A stretch of 64,000 nt of DNA, taken from positions 62,001-126,000 of the forward strand of contig JAEANN010000017.1 in the NCBI GenBank assembly GCA_016841965.1, read 5' to 3'. Source of the DNA: Candidatus Roseilinea mizusawaensis. Its GTDB lineage: Bacteria; Chloroflexota; Anaerolineae; J036; Brachytrichaceae. Positions 33,760-42,281 of the stretch are shown here, piece by piece. The notes under the pieces are model-generated. The model was given only the letters and a program-made list of their open reading frames with translations, searched no databases and was not told where the DNA came from. Within the stretch, counting starts at the first letter, position 1, and each line of letters starts with the position of its first letter. The translations under genes were made by a program, and so were the position numbers.

Positions 33760-34446
33760 ATGAAGCGATCCGAAATCAATGCCCTGATCCGTGACGCGGA
33801 TGCCTTTTGCCGGCAGCATCAGTTTTATCTGCCGCCGTTTGCATACTGGACGCCGGCAGACTGGGCCGGCAAGGGGCCGGAAGCGCGCGAGATTGTGGAT
33901 AAGCAACTGGGCTGGGATATCACCGACTTTGGCGGCGGCGACTACCAAAAGATGGGGCTGTTTCTGTTCACCATCCGCAACGGCTCGCTGCAAGACCTGA
34001 AGCGCGGGACCGGCAAAGTGTATGCCGAAAAGCTTCTGATTGTCGATGTGAACCAGGTCACGCCGTATCACTTTCACTGGAGCAAGGTGGAAGACATTAT
34101 CAATCGCGGGGGAGGCCGGCTGGTGATCCAGGTGTACAACGCCACGCCCGACGATCGGTTGGCCGATACGGATGTGACTGTCAGCACCGACGGCGTGCTG
34201 CGCACGCTGAAGGCCGGCGACATAGTGGTGTTGCAGCCGGGCGAGAGCATTACCCTGCCGACCCGTCTGTACCATCAGTTCTGGGCCGAGGGCAGCCGCG
34301 TGCTGGTCGGCGAAGTGTCCACCGTCAACGATGACAACAACGACAACCGCTTCCTGAATGCGCCGGGCCGCTTCCCAGAGATCGAGGAAGACGAGCCGGC
34401 ATTGTATCCCTTGTGCACCGAATATCGCCGCTACTATCGATTTTAG
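33760..34446 (+). CDS. D-lyxose ketol-isomerase-like cupin enzyme
   Basis: A 228-aa cupin of the D-lyxose/D-mannose isomerase family, converting D-lyxose to D-xylulose (or mannose to fructose). Metal ligands are visible in YHFHWSKVEDI (about 107-117: two His and a Glu), with a further His in RLYHQFWAEG near 170. AGGAGG about ten bases upstream fixes the ATG at 33760. The next gene encodes a PfkB sugar kinase, which fits an isomerase-kinase pentose route. A heptamer tract starts at the last base of the stop codon. Confidence 0.88.
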   Translation: MKRSEINALIRDADAFCRQHQFYLPPFAYWTPADWAGKGPEAREIVDKQLGWDITDFGGGDYQKMGLFLFTIRNGSLQDLKRGTGKVYAEKLLIVDVNQVTPYHFHWSKVEDIINRGGGRLVIQVYNATPDDRLADTDVTVSTDGVLRTLKAGDIVVLQPGESITLPTRLYHQFWAEGSRVLVGEVSTVNDDNNDNRFLNAPGRFPEIEEDEPALYPLCTEYRRYYRF

Positions 34447-34560
34447 AGTTGTGAGTTGTGAGTTGTGAGTTGTGAGTTCTGAGTTCTGAGTTCTGAGCAT
34501 GGACACGCATCCAGACTTTGCAATCCCCAATCCAAAATCCCAAATCCCAAATGCAACATG
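34446..34560. repeat. Double 7-bp-period tract reaching into a gene start
   Basis: Seven perfect heptamers (four GAGTTGT, three GAGTTCT) run from 34446 to 34494. After a 24-base spacer holding the next ATG, a second series (tgcaatc, cccaatc, caaaatc, ccaaatc, ccaaatg, caacatg) runs from 34519 to 34560, inside the open reading frame of the kinase gene. Confidence 0.9.
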
Positions 34561-35734
34561 GGATGCCGTGGCTTGCGGTCACATCTGCCTGGATGTGATT
34601 CCCGGCCTGGCGCATCTGCCGGCAGAGACCTTTGCGCGCGTGTTTCAGCCGGGCCGCCTGATCGACGCCGGCCCGGTGTCGTTCTCCACCGGCGGGTCAG
34701 TCTCGAACACCGGGCTGGTGATGAACAAACTCGGCGTGCGCACGGCGCTGATGGGCAAGATTGGCGATGATCTGTTTGGGGCAGCCATCCGGCAGATCGT
34801 GGCCCGCTATGGCGATGATCTGGCCAACGGCATGATCGTCGATCCCGCTGTGGCGTCGTCGTACACCGTTGTCATCAATCCCCCGGGCGTGGATCGCATC
34901 TTTTTGCATTGCCCCGGCGCCAACGACACATTCACTGCCGGCGATGTGCGCTATGACCTGCTCGCGCAGGCGCGCCTGTTTCACTTTGGCTACCCGCCGC
35001 TGATGAAGCAGTTCTACATCGATGACGGGGCACACCTGACCGAGATGTTTCTGCGCGCCAAAGCCACCGGCGTGACCACTTCGCTCGACATGGCCCTGCC
35101 CGATCCCACCTCGCCGGCCGGCTGCGCCAACTGGCCGGTCATCGTGCGCAACACGCTGCCGTATGTGGACATCTTCTTGCCCAGCATCGAGGAGATTCTG
35201 TACATGACGCGGCGCGAGATGTATGACGATCTGTGCCGGCAGGCCGGAGGAGCGCACATCCTGCCGCTGGTCACGCCGGCGCTGCTGCTCGATCTCAGCG
35301 CAGATCTGATGAGCTTGGGCGCGAAGGTGATCGGGATCAAGCTGGGCGAGCGCGGGTTGTTCCTGCGCACAGCCGGCCCGACGGCGCTGAAGGACATGGG
35401 CCGCGCGCAGCCGGCTGATCTGTCGGCGTGGGCCAATCGTGTGTTGTGGTCGCCATGTTTCGAGGTGGATGTGGTGGGCACAACCGGCGCCGGCGACTCG
35501 ACCATCGCCGGCTTTCTGTGTGCGTTGTTGCGCGGGCTGCCGGCGGAGGATGCGCTGAACATGGCGGTAGCCGTCGGCGCGTGCAATGTCGAAGCTGCCG
35601 ACGCGCTGAGCGGTGTGCGGACGTGGGATGACACCGTGCGCCGCTTGCAGGCCGGCTGGCGCAAGCGCGCGCTGACCGTGCAGGGGCCGGCCTGGGAATT
35701 CGAGGCCGGCCGGCAGGTGTGGCAGTGCGCATGA
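34499..35734 (+). CDS. PfkB-family sugar kinase
   Basis: A ribokinase-type kinase of up to 411 aa. The conserved domain starts at DAVACGHICLDV near residue 23. It has the GG-switch STGGSVSNTGL near 61, substrate-binding residues, and the C-terminal anion-hole and catalytic base in GTTGAGDSTIAG (Asp near 336). The first 20 residues after the ATG at 34499 are only the translation of a heptamer tract, so the real start may be a GTG near 34568. Together with the isomerase before it, it could phosphorylate a ketopentose or similar sugar. Confidence 0.88.
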   Translation: MDTHPDFAIPNPKSQIPNATWDAVACGHICLDVIPGLAHLPAETFARVFQPGRLIDAGPVSFSTGGSVSNTGLVMNKLGVRTALMGKIGDDLFGAAIRQIVARYGDDLANGMIVDPAVASSYTVVINPPGVDRIFLHCPGANDTFTAGDVRYDLLAQARLFHFGYPPLMKQFYIDDGAHLTEMFLRAKATGVTTSLDMALPDPTSPAGCANWPVIVRNTLPYVDIFLPSIEEILYMTRREMYDDLCRQAGGAHILPLVTPALLLDLSADLMSLGAKVIGIKLGERGLFLRTAGPTALKDMGRAQPADLSAWANRVLWSPCFEVDVVGTTGAGDSTIAGFLCALLRGLPAEDALNMAVAVGACNVEAADALSGVRTWDDTVRRLQAGWRKRALTVQGPAWEFEAGRQVWQCA

Positions 35735-35767
35735 GGCATCGTTTGTCATGTGCTACCATCGTCCCTC

Positions 35768-36586
35768 ATGCGCGTCGACTACCACGTTCACACCCACTTC
35801 TCTTGCGACTGCACCTACAGCATGGAGGACATGTGCCGCGCCGCGATTGCCGCCGGTGTCTCTCAAATTGCCTTCTGCGAGCACGAGGAGCATAACCCCG
35901 GCGACGAGTGCTATCACACCCTCAACCACGATGCATACTGGCGCGAATTGCGCCGCTGCCGCGACTTATTCGCCGGCCAGTTGACCATCCGCGCCGGCAT
36001 CGAAATCAGCGAGCCGCATCGCTACGCCGCCCACATCGAGCCGACGCTGGCCGCCTACCCATGGGACTATGTGCTTGGCTCGCTGCACTGGTTGGACGAA
36101 CAAACCAATACCTTGCGCCCAGAGTTCTCGACCCGATTCGGCCCCGGCCGCTGGCGCGATTCCTTTCGCGCCTATTTTCGCGAAATGCAGCGCATGGCCG
36201 GCAGCGGCGACTTTGACGTGGTCGCCCATTTTGACTACCCGGCCCGCTACTTCAAAGCACCCCCTGGCGAAACCTACGACATTACCGAGTTCGAAGCTGA
36301 AATCCGCCCGGCTTTGCAGGCGCTGGTCGCGCGTGGCAAGGGCATCGAGATCAACACCGGCTCGTTGCGCAAAGGCCGGCCTGATCCCTGCCCCCCGCCC
36401 ATCGTGGCGCGCTGGTTCCGCGATATGGGCGGCCAGATTCTGGCGCTCGGCTCCGATGCTCATCGGCCGCAGGACATTACCGCCGGCCTGGCGCAGGCGA
36501 GTGAAATCGCCCGCGCGGCCGGCTTTACCCATATCGCCACATTTGAGCGCCGCCGGCCTGTCTTAGTCTCGTTCACACAAGCGTGA
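35768..36586 (+). CDS. PHP-domain phosphoesterase, HisK/HisJ-like
   Basis: A 272-aa PHP-family phosphatase. Metal ligands follow the histidinol-phosphatase pattern: DYHVHTHFSCDC near residues 4-15, FCEHEEHN near 36, GIEISEP near 76, GSLHWLD near 101, AHFDYP near 151 and GSDAHRP near 228. Histidinol phosphate is the best-known substrate, but no his genes are nearby. A TACCAT box (35754-35759) ends eight bases before the ATG, so the mRNA is probably leaderless. Confidence 0.88.
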   Translation: MRVDYHVHTHFSCDCTYSMEDMCRAAIAAGVSQIAFCEHEEHNPGDECYHTLNHDAYWRELRRCRDLFAGQLTIRAGIEISEPHRYAAHIEPTLAAYPWDYVLGSLHWLDEQTNTLRPEFSTRFGPGRWRDSFRAYFREMQRMAGSGDFDVVAHFDYPARYFKAPPGETYDITEFEAEIRPALQALVARGKGIEINTGSLRKGRPDPCPPPIVARWFRDMGGQILALGSDAHRPQDITAGLAQASEIARAAGFTHIATFERRRPVLVSFTQA

Positions 36587-36628
36587 CATGGCCCGCCATG
36601 CTCACCCTGGTTCGCCCCAGGTCATGCT

Positions 36629-36634
36629 TATAAT
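36629..36634 (+). promoter_or_regulatory. -10 box of citrate synthase
   Basis: TATAAT lies 29 bases upstream of the GTG start. No good -35 was found. Confidence 0.55.
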
Positions 36635-36663
36635 CAAACGCAAATTCCTGAGGAGTCTAGGAT

Positions 36664-37845
36664 GTGTCAAGCGTGAATACACCTGTGATAAGCGATGCAA
36701 CTGCCAGTGCCCAACCTGCCAAACCCCCGTTTGTTAAAGGCTTGGCCGGCATCGTCGCCGTGCAAACTGAAATCAGCTCCGTTGACGGCCCACGCAGCAC
36801 GCTGATCTATCGCGGCATCAACATACACGAACTGGCCGAAAAGGCCAGCTATGAGGAAGTGGTTTACCTGCTGTTGTATGGCCACTTGCCGAATGCGGCT
36901 GAATTGACCTCCTTCAAGGAACGTTTGGCGGCAAACCGCTCGATCCCAGCCCAGATCGTCGATCTGTTCCACACCATGCCGCCGGATACCGTGTCCATGA
37001 CTGCCCTGCGCACGGCAATCTCTGCCCTGTCGTTCTATGATCCCGAAATCGAGGACATCTCGATCGAAGCTACCGAGCGCAAAGCAGTGCGCCTGATCGC
37101 CCAGTTGCCCACCTTGGTGGCAACTTATCAGCGCATTCGCCAGCGGCAGGAACCCATTCCCCCCGACCAACACCTGAGCCATGCGGCCAACACGCTGTAT
37201 ATGCTCGATGGCCGCACACCTGACCCCGATTTTGTGTCTGCCCTCAATGCCTATTTCGTTCTGCTGGCCGACCATGGCATGAACGCCAGCACATTCACTG
37301 CGCGCGTAGTGGCTAGCACCAATGCCGATTTGCATTCGTCCATTACGTCGGCCATGGCCGCGCTGAAGGGTAATCTGCATGGCGGCGCCAACGAGGCTAC
37401 CATGCACATGCTGCTCGAAATCGGCGACATTACCAAGGTGGACACGTATATCGACGCCCTGTTTGCCGAGAAGCGCAAGATCATGGGCTTTGGCCATCGC
37501 ATCTACAAGCACAACGACCCCCGCGCGCGCCACCTGAACTACTGGGCGCAGCGCCTGGGCAACAAGGTCAACAAGCCCCAGTTCTACGAGATATCGTTGC
37601 TGGTCGAGACCTCGGTGCTGCGCCACCGCGAAATCTATCCCAACGTGGACTTCTACAGCGCGTCCATGCTGTACTATCTCGGCATCCCGATTGATCTGTT
37701 CACACCGATGTTTGCGTGCTCGCGCGTGGCCGGCTGGAGCGCCCACGTCATCGAGCAGTACAAAGACAGCGCGCTGATCCGCCCCCAATCGGAATATATC
37801 GGCCCTGTTGACCTGCACTACGTTCCACTGGATCAGCGTCAGTGA
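36664..37845 (+). CDS. gltA: Citrate synthase
   Basis: A 393-aa dimeric-type citrate synthase making citrate from acetyl-CoA and oxaloacetate. The catalytic residues are intact: His in KGNLHGGANE near 240, His in MGFGHRIYKH near 277 and Asp in NVDFYSA near 330. The GTG at 36664 has GAGGAG eight bases upstream. An ATG two bases earlier opens a five-codon frame (ATG TGT CAA GCG TGA) overlapping the start, which could influence initiation. The N-terminal 20 residues are unconserved. Confidence 0.95.
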   Translation: MSSVNTPVISDATASAQPAKPPFVKGLAGIVAVQTEISSVDGPRSTLIYRGINIHELAEKASYEEVVYLLLYGHLPNAAELTSFKERLAANRSIPAQIVDLFHTMPPDTVSMTALRTAISALSFYDPEIEDISIEATERKAVRLIAQLPTLVATYQRIRQRQEPIPPDQHLSHAANTLYMLDGRTPDPDFVSALNAYFVLLADHGMNASTFTARVVASTNADLHSSITSAMAALKGNLHGGANEATMHMLLEIGDITKVDTYIDALFAEKRKIMGFGHRIYKHNDPRARHLNYWAQRLGNKVNKPQFYEISLLVETSVLRHREIYPNVDFYSASMLYYLGIPIDLFTPMFACSRVAGWSAHVIEQYKDSALIRPQSEYIGPVDLHYVPLDQRQ

Positions 37846-37872
37846 GCATTTGTATCTTCAGTATCTGACATC

Positions 37873-38529
37873 ATGTTGCCAATCGAATCACGTCTTCGCC
37901 GAATGCTCGCAGGGCAATTGGTGGCCATCATTCGCACCAACACCCAGGAACGCGCAGTGAAAGCTGCTCATGCGTTGATCCGCGCCGGCTTCAAGCTGGT
38001 CGAGATTACCCTGACTATTCCTGGCGCCCTCGAAGTGATTAAAACGGTCTCTGAGAGCGCGCCCGAAGATGTCATGATCGGCGCCGGCACGGTGATGAGC
38101 GCCGCGAATGCGCGTGACTGCATTGCACAGGGCGCGCAGTTCATCGTGTCGCCCATCTGCGAAACCGATATCATTCGCCCCTGTCGGGAAGCCGGCGTTG
38201 TATCCATCCCGGCCGGCCTCTCGGCCACCGAGATAGTTCATGCCTGGCGGCTCGGCGCGCACGTGGTCAAGGTGTTCCCGGTCGGCACCGTGGGCGGCCC
38301 CAGCTATATCAAGGCGCTGCGCGGCCCATTGCCCGATATCCCGCTGTGGGTGAGTGGCATGGTTGCCCCGGCCCAGGCGCGCGAGTATGTCGCTGCCGGC
38401 GCCCAGTTGGTGGGCTTGGGCAGTGATCAGTTGTTGCCGGCGCGTCTGGTCGACGCAGCCGACTGGGATGGCATTGCCACCCACGCTCACGCCCTGTTGC
38501 TGGCGGCCAGAGGAGTCGATGAGATGTAG
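37873..38529 (+). CDS. eda: KDPG/KHG aldolase
   Basis: A 218-aa class I aldolase of the Entner-Doudoroff type, splitting 2-keto-3-deoxy-6-phosphogluconate (or its galacto form). The catalytic Glu is in VEITLT near 43, the Schiff-base Lys in VVKVFPVG near 134, and the phosphate-binding segment in VSGMVAPAQA near 161. It follows citrate synthase by 27 bases. The galactonate-dehydratase-like gene at 62194 could feed the same pathway. Confidence 0.93.
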   Translation: MLPIESRLRRMLAGQLVAIIRTNTQERAVKAAHALIRAGFKLVEITLTIPGALEVIKTVSESAPEDVMIGAGTVMSAANARDCIAQGAQFIVSPICETDIIRPCREAGVVSIPAGLSATEIVHAWRLGAHVVKVFPVGTVGGPSYIKALRGPLPDIPLWVSGMVAPAQAREYVAAGAQLVGLGSDQLLPARLVDAADWDGIATHAHALLLAARGVDEM

Positions 38530-38591
38530 GGCGTACGTATTGGGTGTTGCATGCGTATAGTGTGTGTTGTGGGTCGCGCGTTGCGTTCTCT
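38529..38591. repeat. Degenerate 7-bp-period tract
   Basis: Starting at the last base of the eda stop, heptamers such as gggcgta, cgtattg, ggtgttg, catgcgt, gtgttgt and gcgttgc keep phase. The words belong to the CGTRTTN family of the tracts at 1432 and 48001. Confidence 0.45.
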
Positions 38592-38653
38592 CCGTGCAGC
38601 GCTCCAAACCACCCGCTCTCAACACGCGCACGTGCTGCTCCGCCGAGTGATTC

Positions 38654-40531
38654 ATGATCGGATTTATCCAAGCCGCCATCCGCCCGACTTATCTGATTCT
38701 CTCCACCCTCGTCTTTTCCCTCATCGGTAGTCTCATCGCATTGGTTGGCCTGCAAATTGCTTACGCCGATCGCGTTCTTCCCGGCGTGCGTTTTCAGGGG
38801 GCCGACTTGTCGGGCAAGCGTGCCGAGGAAGTGTTTGAGATTGCGAAAGTGGCGGGGGCGTCTCTGCGCGCGCCCCTTGTCACCTTGCGGGCGGGGGATC
38901 GCTCTGTCACCCTGCGCGCCTCAGACCTGGGTTTGAACGTCGACCCGGCTGCCACCACCCAACGCGCTATGCAAATTGGGCGCACCGGCGATCTTGTCGA
39001 GCGGGTGCTGACTCAGATTGAAACGTGGTGGGCGGGCGCAGAAGTTGCGCCGGTGGCGCTGATGGACGAAGGCGCTCTGAACCGCCTGCTGGCCCAACTG
39101 GCTGTAGAAACCGAGATTAGCCCGCGCGATGCCGGCGTGTCATTTGAGAACGGCGTCGTGCGCGAGACGCCGGCTCAGGCCGGCATCGCCCTCGATGCCG
39201 ACCGCGCTGCGCGGGTGATCCGGGTCGCGCTCACCACCGGCAAGCCCGTTGATTTGGCCTTGCCGACGATCTCGATCGCGCCGCGTGTGCGGAGCGCCGC
39301 CAGCGCCGCCTCGATCGCAGCGCAGGCGGCCGGCGCTGACCTGGTGGTGATGGCCCCACGCTGGAATGACACAGGCGAGCCGATTCAGCCGGTCGAGGCG
39401 TTCCGCATTACACGCGCCGACATGCCCAACTTTCTGATCTTCGAGGAGGTCAGCGCCACAATCGGGACGACCCTCTCGCCCACGCAGACCGAGTTGAGTG
39501 TGACCGTGCACCGCGCGCGACTGCGGCCCATGATCGAGGCGCTGACTGCCGCCGTCAACCAGACGCCCGAGAACGCGCGCTTCGTCTTTGATGACGCCAC
39601 CGGCGCCCTGTCGCCCATCTCAAAGGGGCGGGATCAGCGCACCCTGAATGTCGAAGCCACCCTCGACGCCATCGCTGCGGCGCTGCGCACCGCTGAGCCG
39701 GAGCATCGTGTGATGCTGGTAGTCAATACCACGCCGCCGCCTATCCCGGCCACTGCTACCGCGCAGGACCTCGGCATTACCGAACTCATCACCCAAGCTA
39801 CCACCTTCTTCAAGGGATCGAGTTCAGCCCGTCTGGCGAACATTCGCGTGGCCGCCGCGCGCTTTCATGGCATCGTCATTCCGCCGCAGAGCACCTTTTC
39901 ATTCAATCGTTTTCTGGGCGCGGTGAGCACCGATGAGGGATTTGAAGAAGGCTTAATCATCGTGGGTGACCGCACGATCAAGGGTGTGGGCGGGGGCGTG
40001 TGCCAGGTGTCCACCACGGCGTATCAGGCTGCGCTGCGCGCCGGCTTTCCCATCGTCGAGCGTTACCCGCATGGCTATCGCGTGAGCTACTATGAGCGGG
40101 GCATGGGGCCTGGCTTTGATGCGGCCGTGTTCTCGCCGCTGGTGGACATGAAGTTTTTCAACGACACCGATGCGCATTTGCTGATCGAAACCTACTTTGA
40201 CCAGGCGCGCGCTACGTTGACCTTTAAGTTCTATGGCAAGCGCGATGGGCGCGAAGTCTCGTTCTCACAGCCGCTGATCGAGAATGTCGTGCCGCATGGG
40301 CCAGATATCTATGAACCAGACCCTGAAGGTAAGCTGGGCGAGGGCAAAGTGCGCCAGGTGGACTATGCCGTCGATGGCGCCACGATCACCGTGCAACGCA
40401 CCGTCACACGCGCCGGCCAAATCCTCATCAATGAGCGCATCGTGAGCAAGTATCAGCCGTGGCAGGCGGTGTACCAATTCGGCCCCGGCTTCACGCCACC
40501 CGAAGGCGCCATCGTCAAGACAAAGCCCTGA
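38654..40531 (+). CDS. VanW-family protein with peptidoglycan-binding-like domains
   Basis: A 625-aa cell-envelope protein with one N-terminal membrane helix (about 12-36). Two repeats of the PG_binding_4 type follow (DLSGKRAEEVFEIA..., and a second near 270-370). The VanW domain (about 395-535) has NIRVAAARFHGIVIPPQSTFSFN and GVGGGVCQVSTTAYQAAL. A beta-rich C-terminal part of G5 type ends the chain. VanW-domain proteins occur in some vancomycin-resistance clusters, but none of the other van genes is present; a role in the wall is inferred. Confidence 0.9.
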   Translation: MIGFIQAAIRPTYLILSTLVFSLIGSLIALVGLQIAYADRVLPGVRFQGADLSGKRAEEVFEIAKVAGASLRAPLVTLRAGDRSVTLRASDLGLNVDPAATTQRAMQIGRTGDLVERVLTQIETWWAGAEVAPVALMDEGALNRLLAQLAVETEISPRDAGVSFENGVVRETPAQAGIALDADRAARVIRVALTTGKPVDLALPTISIAPRVRSAASAASIAAQAAGADLVVMAPRWNDTGEPIQPVEAFRITRADMPNFLIFEEVSATIGTTLSPTQTELSVTVHRARLRPMIEALTAAVNQTPENARFVFDDATGALSPISKGRDQRTLNVEATLDAIAAALRTAEPEHRVMLVVNTTPPPIPATATAQDLGITELITQATTFFKGSSSARLANIRVAAARFHGIVIPPQSTFSFNRFLGAVSTDEGFEEGLIIVGDRTIKGVGGGVCQVSTTAYQAALRAGFPIVERYPHGYRVSYYERGMGPGFDAAVFSPLVDMKFFNDTDAHLLIETYFDQARATLTFKFYGKRDGREVSFSQPLIENVVPHGPDIYEPDPEGKLGEGKVRQVDYAVDGATITVQRTVTRAGQILINERIVSKYQPWQAVYQFGPGFTPPEGAIVKTKP

Positions 40532-40577
40532 TTGCTAACAGGCCCCCGTACTGTTGGTGAATAATGTTTCGGGCGCG

Positions 40578-40607
40578 GCGCAATAGCGGGCGCAATAGCG
40601 GGCGCAA
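40578..40607. repeat. 12-bp direct repeat
   Basis: GCGCAATAGCGG occurs twice in tandem (40578, 40590), with a six-base third copy. It lies in the convergent 139-bp gap after the vanW gene, where nothing else was recognised. Confidence 0.7.
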
Positions 40608-40670
40608 CAAAAGGTCCCCGATGTGGATGTCGGCGTTGGCAAGCATGGCCTGGTCTTGGGTGTCGCCGGC

Positions 40671-41918
40671 TCAGCTCAGTCTCACGGTAACCCTAGTTTG
40701 CGTCGAACGGCTAATTGAACAAGCCCCGCGCAAAACGTCTCCAGAAAGCAGGCGCGCAGTGAACACATACTCGCCATAGAACGCGCGCAGTGTGACGTGA
40801 CCGGTTGCGTCGCTTGTTGCGCGGGCGCGCGTTGTCCAGCGACGGTGAAAGGCATCCATCAGCCAGTCGTATAAGGGTTTGGGGGTCATGTTTTTGCGCA
40901 GCAGGCCGGCCGGCGCGCCTTGCCAGGTGCCAAAATCGGCGAAGTCCCACCAGGTGATTGCCTGCACAGCCGGATGGCTGAACAGCAGCGTGTATAGCCG
41001 GCTGCCATAGTCGAGTTGAGCGGCCTCGCCCTCGGCAGTGCTGGGCCAGTCGGAATGAACGAAGTGCCAGTCGTTATCGTCGGCGGCCTTCAGCCGGCCA
41101 GACAGCACGGTCAACTCGGTGAAGTGCAGCGGCAGGCCAAAGCGGGCGTAGGTCTCGCACACCGTCCACGCGCGCTCGATGGGCCATGTGCCTTTGTGCA
41201 TGTGGCTCTGGATGCCGATGACATCGACCGGTCCGCCCTGTTCGATCAGGCCGGCGCACAGTTGCTCGAAGGCCGGCGAAATGTTGAAGTCGTTGTACAG
41301 CAACGTGGCTGCCGGGTTGGCCTCGCGCGCCCATGCCAGCGCCTGTGCGGCGCAGGATACTTCGCCCTCGGCGGCGACCCAGCGCGCGATGGCATTGTTG
41401 GCTTCGCGCACGGCAACGGTAATCTCGTTGAACACATCCCAGATCGTGATGCGATCTTTGAAGTGCGAGACGATGGTTTTGACCCGTGTTTGCAGCCGGC
41501 GCAACACTTCCGCGTCGTCCAGCGCTTCGGCCCAGGCCGGAAACACAACGTGCCAGGCCAGCGGGTGACCTTTGGGGATGATGTCATGTTGAGTGCACCA
41601 GTCGGCCATCGCTTCCAGCCGGCTCTCTGCGGTGTGGCCCGGCTCAGGTTCGTAGCCGCCCCAATAGAACGGCAGCGTGGCGTAGTTGAACAGTGCGGCA
41701 AAGCGCTCCTCGTAGCCCTGCCGCAGGTCGGGCGATTCGATGCTGCCCACGTGAAAAGCGTTGGCCCCAAGTTTGAAAGCGTGGCGGGTGAGGGCGATCT
41801 CGACCTCGGCGTGCGGCAATGGCTGGCCGGTTGGGCCGGCCAATTGCAGCGTGACCTCGGCTGTGCGATGCGTTTGAATGCGCGTTTCTGCCAAAGAAAT
41901 GATTTCATCAATGCTCAT
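40671..41918 (-). CDS. GH10 endo-beta-1,4-xylanase-like glycoside hydrolase
   Basis: A 415-aa glycoside hydrolase family 10 protein. KGHPLAWHVV near 116-125, the acid/base Glu in WDVFNEIT (about 160-167) and the nucleophile Glu in LHFTELTV (about 266) are all intact. A short N-terminal beta domain (15-55) precedes the barrel, and an extra 50 residues end the protein. No signal peptide is seen, so it may act on imported xylo-oligosaccharides. Gene context with acetylesterase, lyxose isomerase and sugar importers fits hemicellulose use. Confidence 0.9.
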   Translation of the reverse strand: MSIDEIISLAETRIQTHRTAEVTLQLAGPTGQPLPHAEVEIALTRHAFKLGANAFHVGSIESPDLRQGYEERFAALFNYATLPFYWGGYEPEPGHTAESRLEAMADWCTQHDIIPKGHPLAWHVVFPAWAEALDDAEVLRRLQTRVKTIVSHFKDRITIWDVFNEITVAVREANNAIARWVAAEGEVSCAAQALAWAREANPAATLLYNDFNISPAFEQLCAGLIEQGGPVDVIGIQSHMHKGTWPIERAWTVCETYARFGLPLHFTELTVLSGRLKAADDNDWHFVHSDWPSTAEGEAAQLDYGSRLYTLLFSHPAVQAITWWDFADFGTWQGAPAGLLRKNMTPKPLYDWLMDAFHRRWTTRARATSDATGHVTLRAFYGEYVFTARLLSGDVLRGACSISRSTQTRVTVRLS

Positions 41919-42025
41919 GTGTCATGCCCCATAGGGACAAGTATACGGACAAATAGGGACCAAGCGCACAAAGCGATTGCCGTCCTTTGAGATTGCGTTT
42001 GACTGAATGATCTTTTGTCTGGCCA

Positions 42026-42261
42026 CCTGACAGATTCCCACGACGCCCCGGTGGCCGGCCTCGAGGACGAGGCCGGTCAGCGCTGGCAATCGGCTCTCGC
42101 GCCGCGTCTGCGCGCCGCGTCCGCGCGGCGCAACCCGCTTACGCCCGGTGGCCGGCCTCGAGGACGAGGCCGGCGAGCGCTGGCAGTCCGCTCTTGCGGC
42201 GCGATGCAACGAGCCAGTAAGCAGCACACAGGCAATCCATCACTGTTTTCAAATCTGTCGG
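42026..42261. mobile_element. MITE-like element, copy 2
   Basis: About 236 bp, bounded by CCTGACAGATT (42026) and AAATCTGTCGG (42251), sharing the TIR core GACAGATT. Its reverse complement follows copy 1 at 18094 through AAAACAG, CTGTGT, GCTTA, CATCGC and the CCTCGAGGCCGG palindrome. A module of about 97 bp, including GGCCTCGAGGACGAGGCC, is tandemly duplicated here. It lies just after the S9 peptidase stop and has no coding capacity. Confidence 0.75.
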
Positions 42262-42281
42262 ATAGCTGGAAGTGATGACTG

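Noticed and set aside
38654-40531. Vancomycin-resistance cluster because of VanW
   Set aside because: No vanHAX, vanRS or vanY homologue is nearby; VanW domains are common in wall proteins.
41016-41990. A 324-codon plus-strand frame
   Set aside because: Antisense to the GH10 gene, where catalytic Glu motifs are intact on the other strand.
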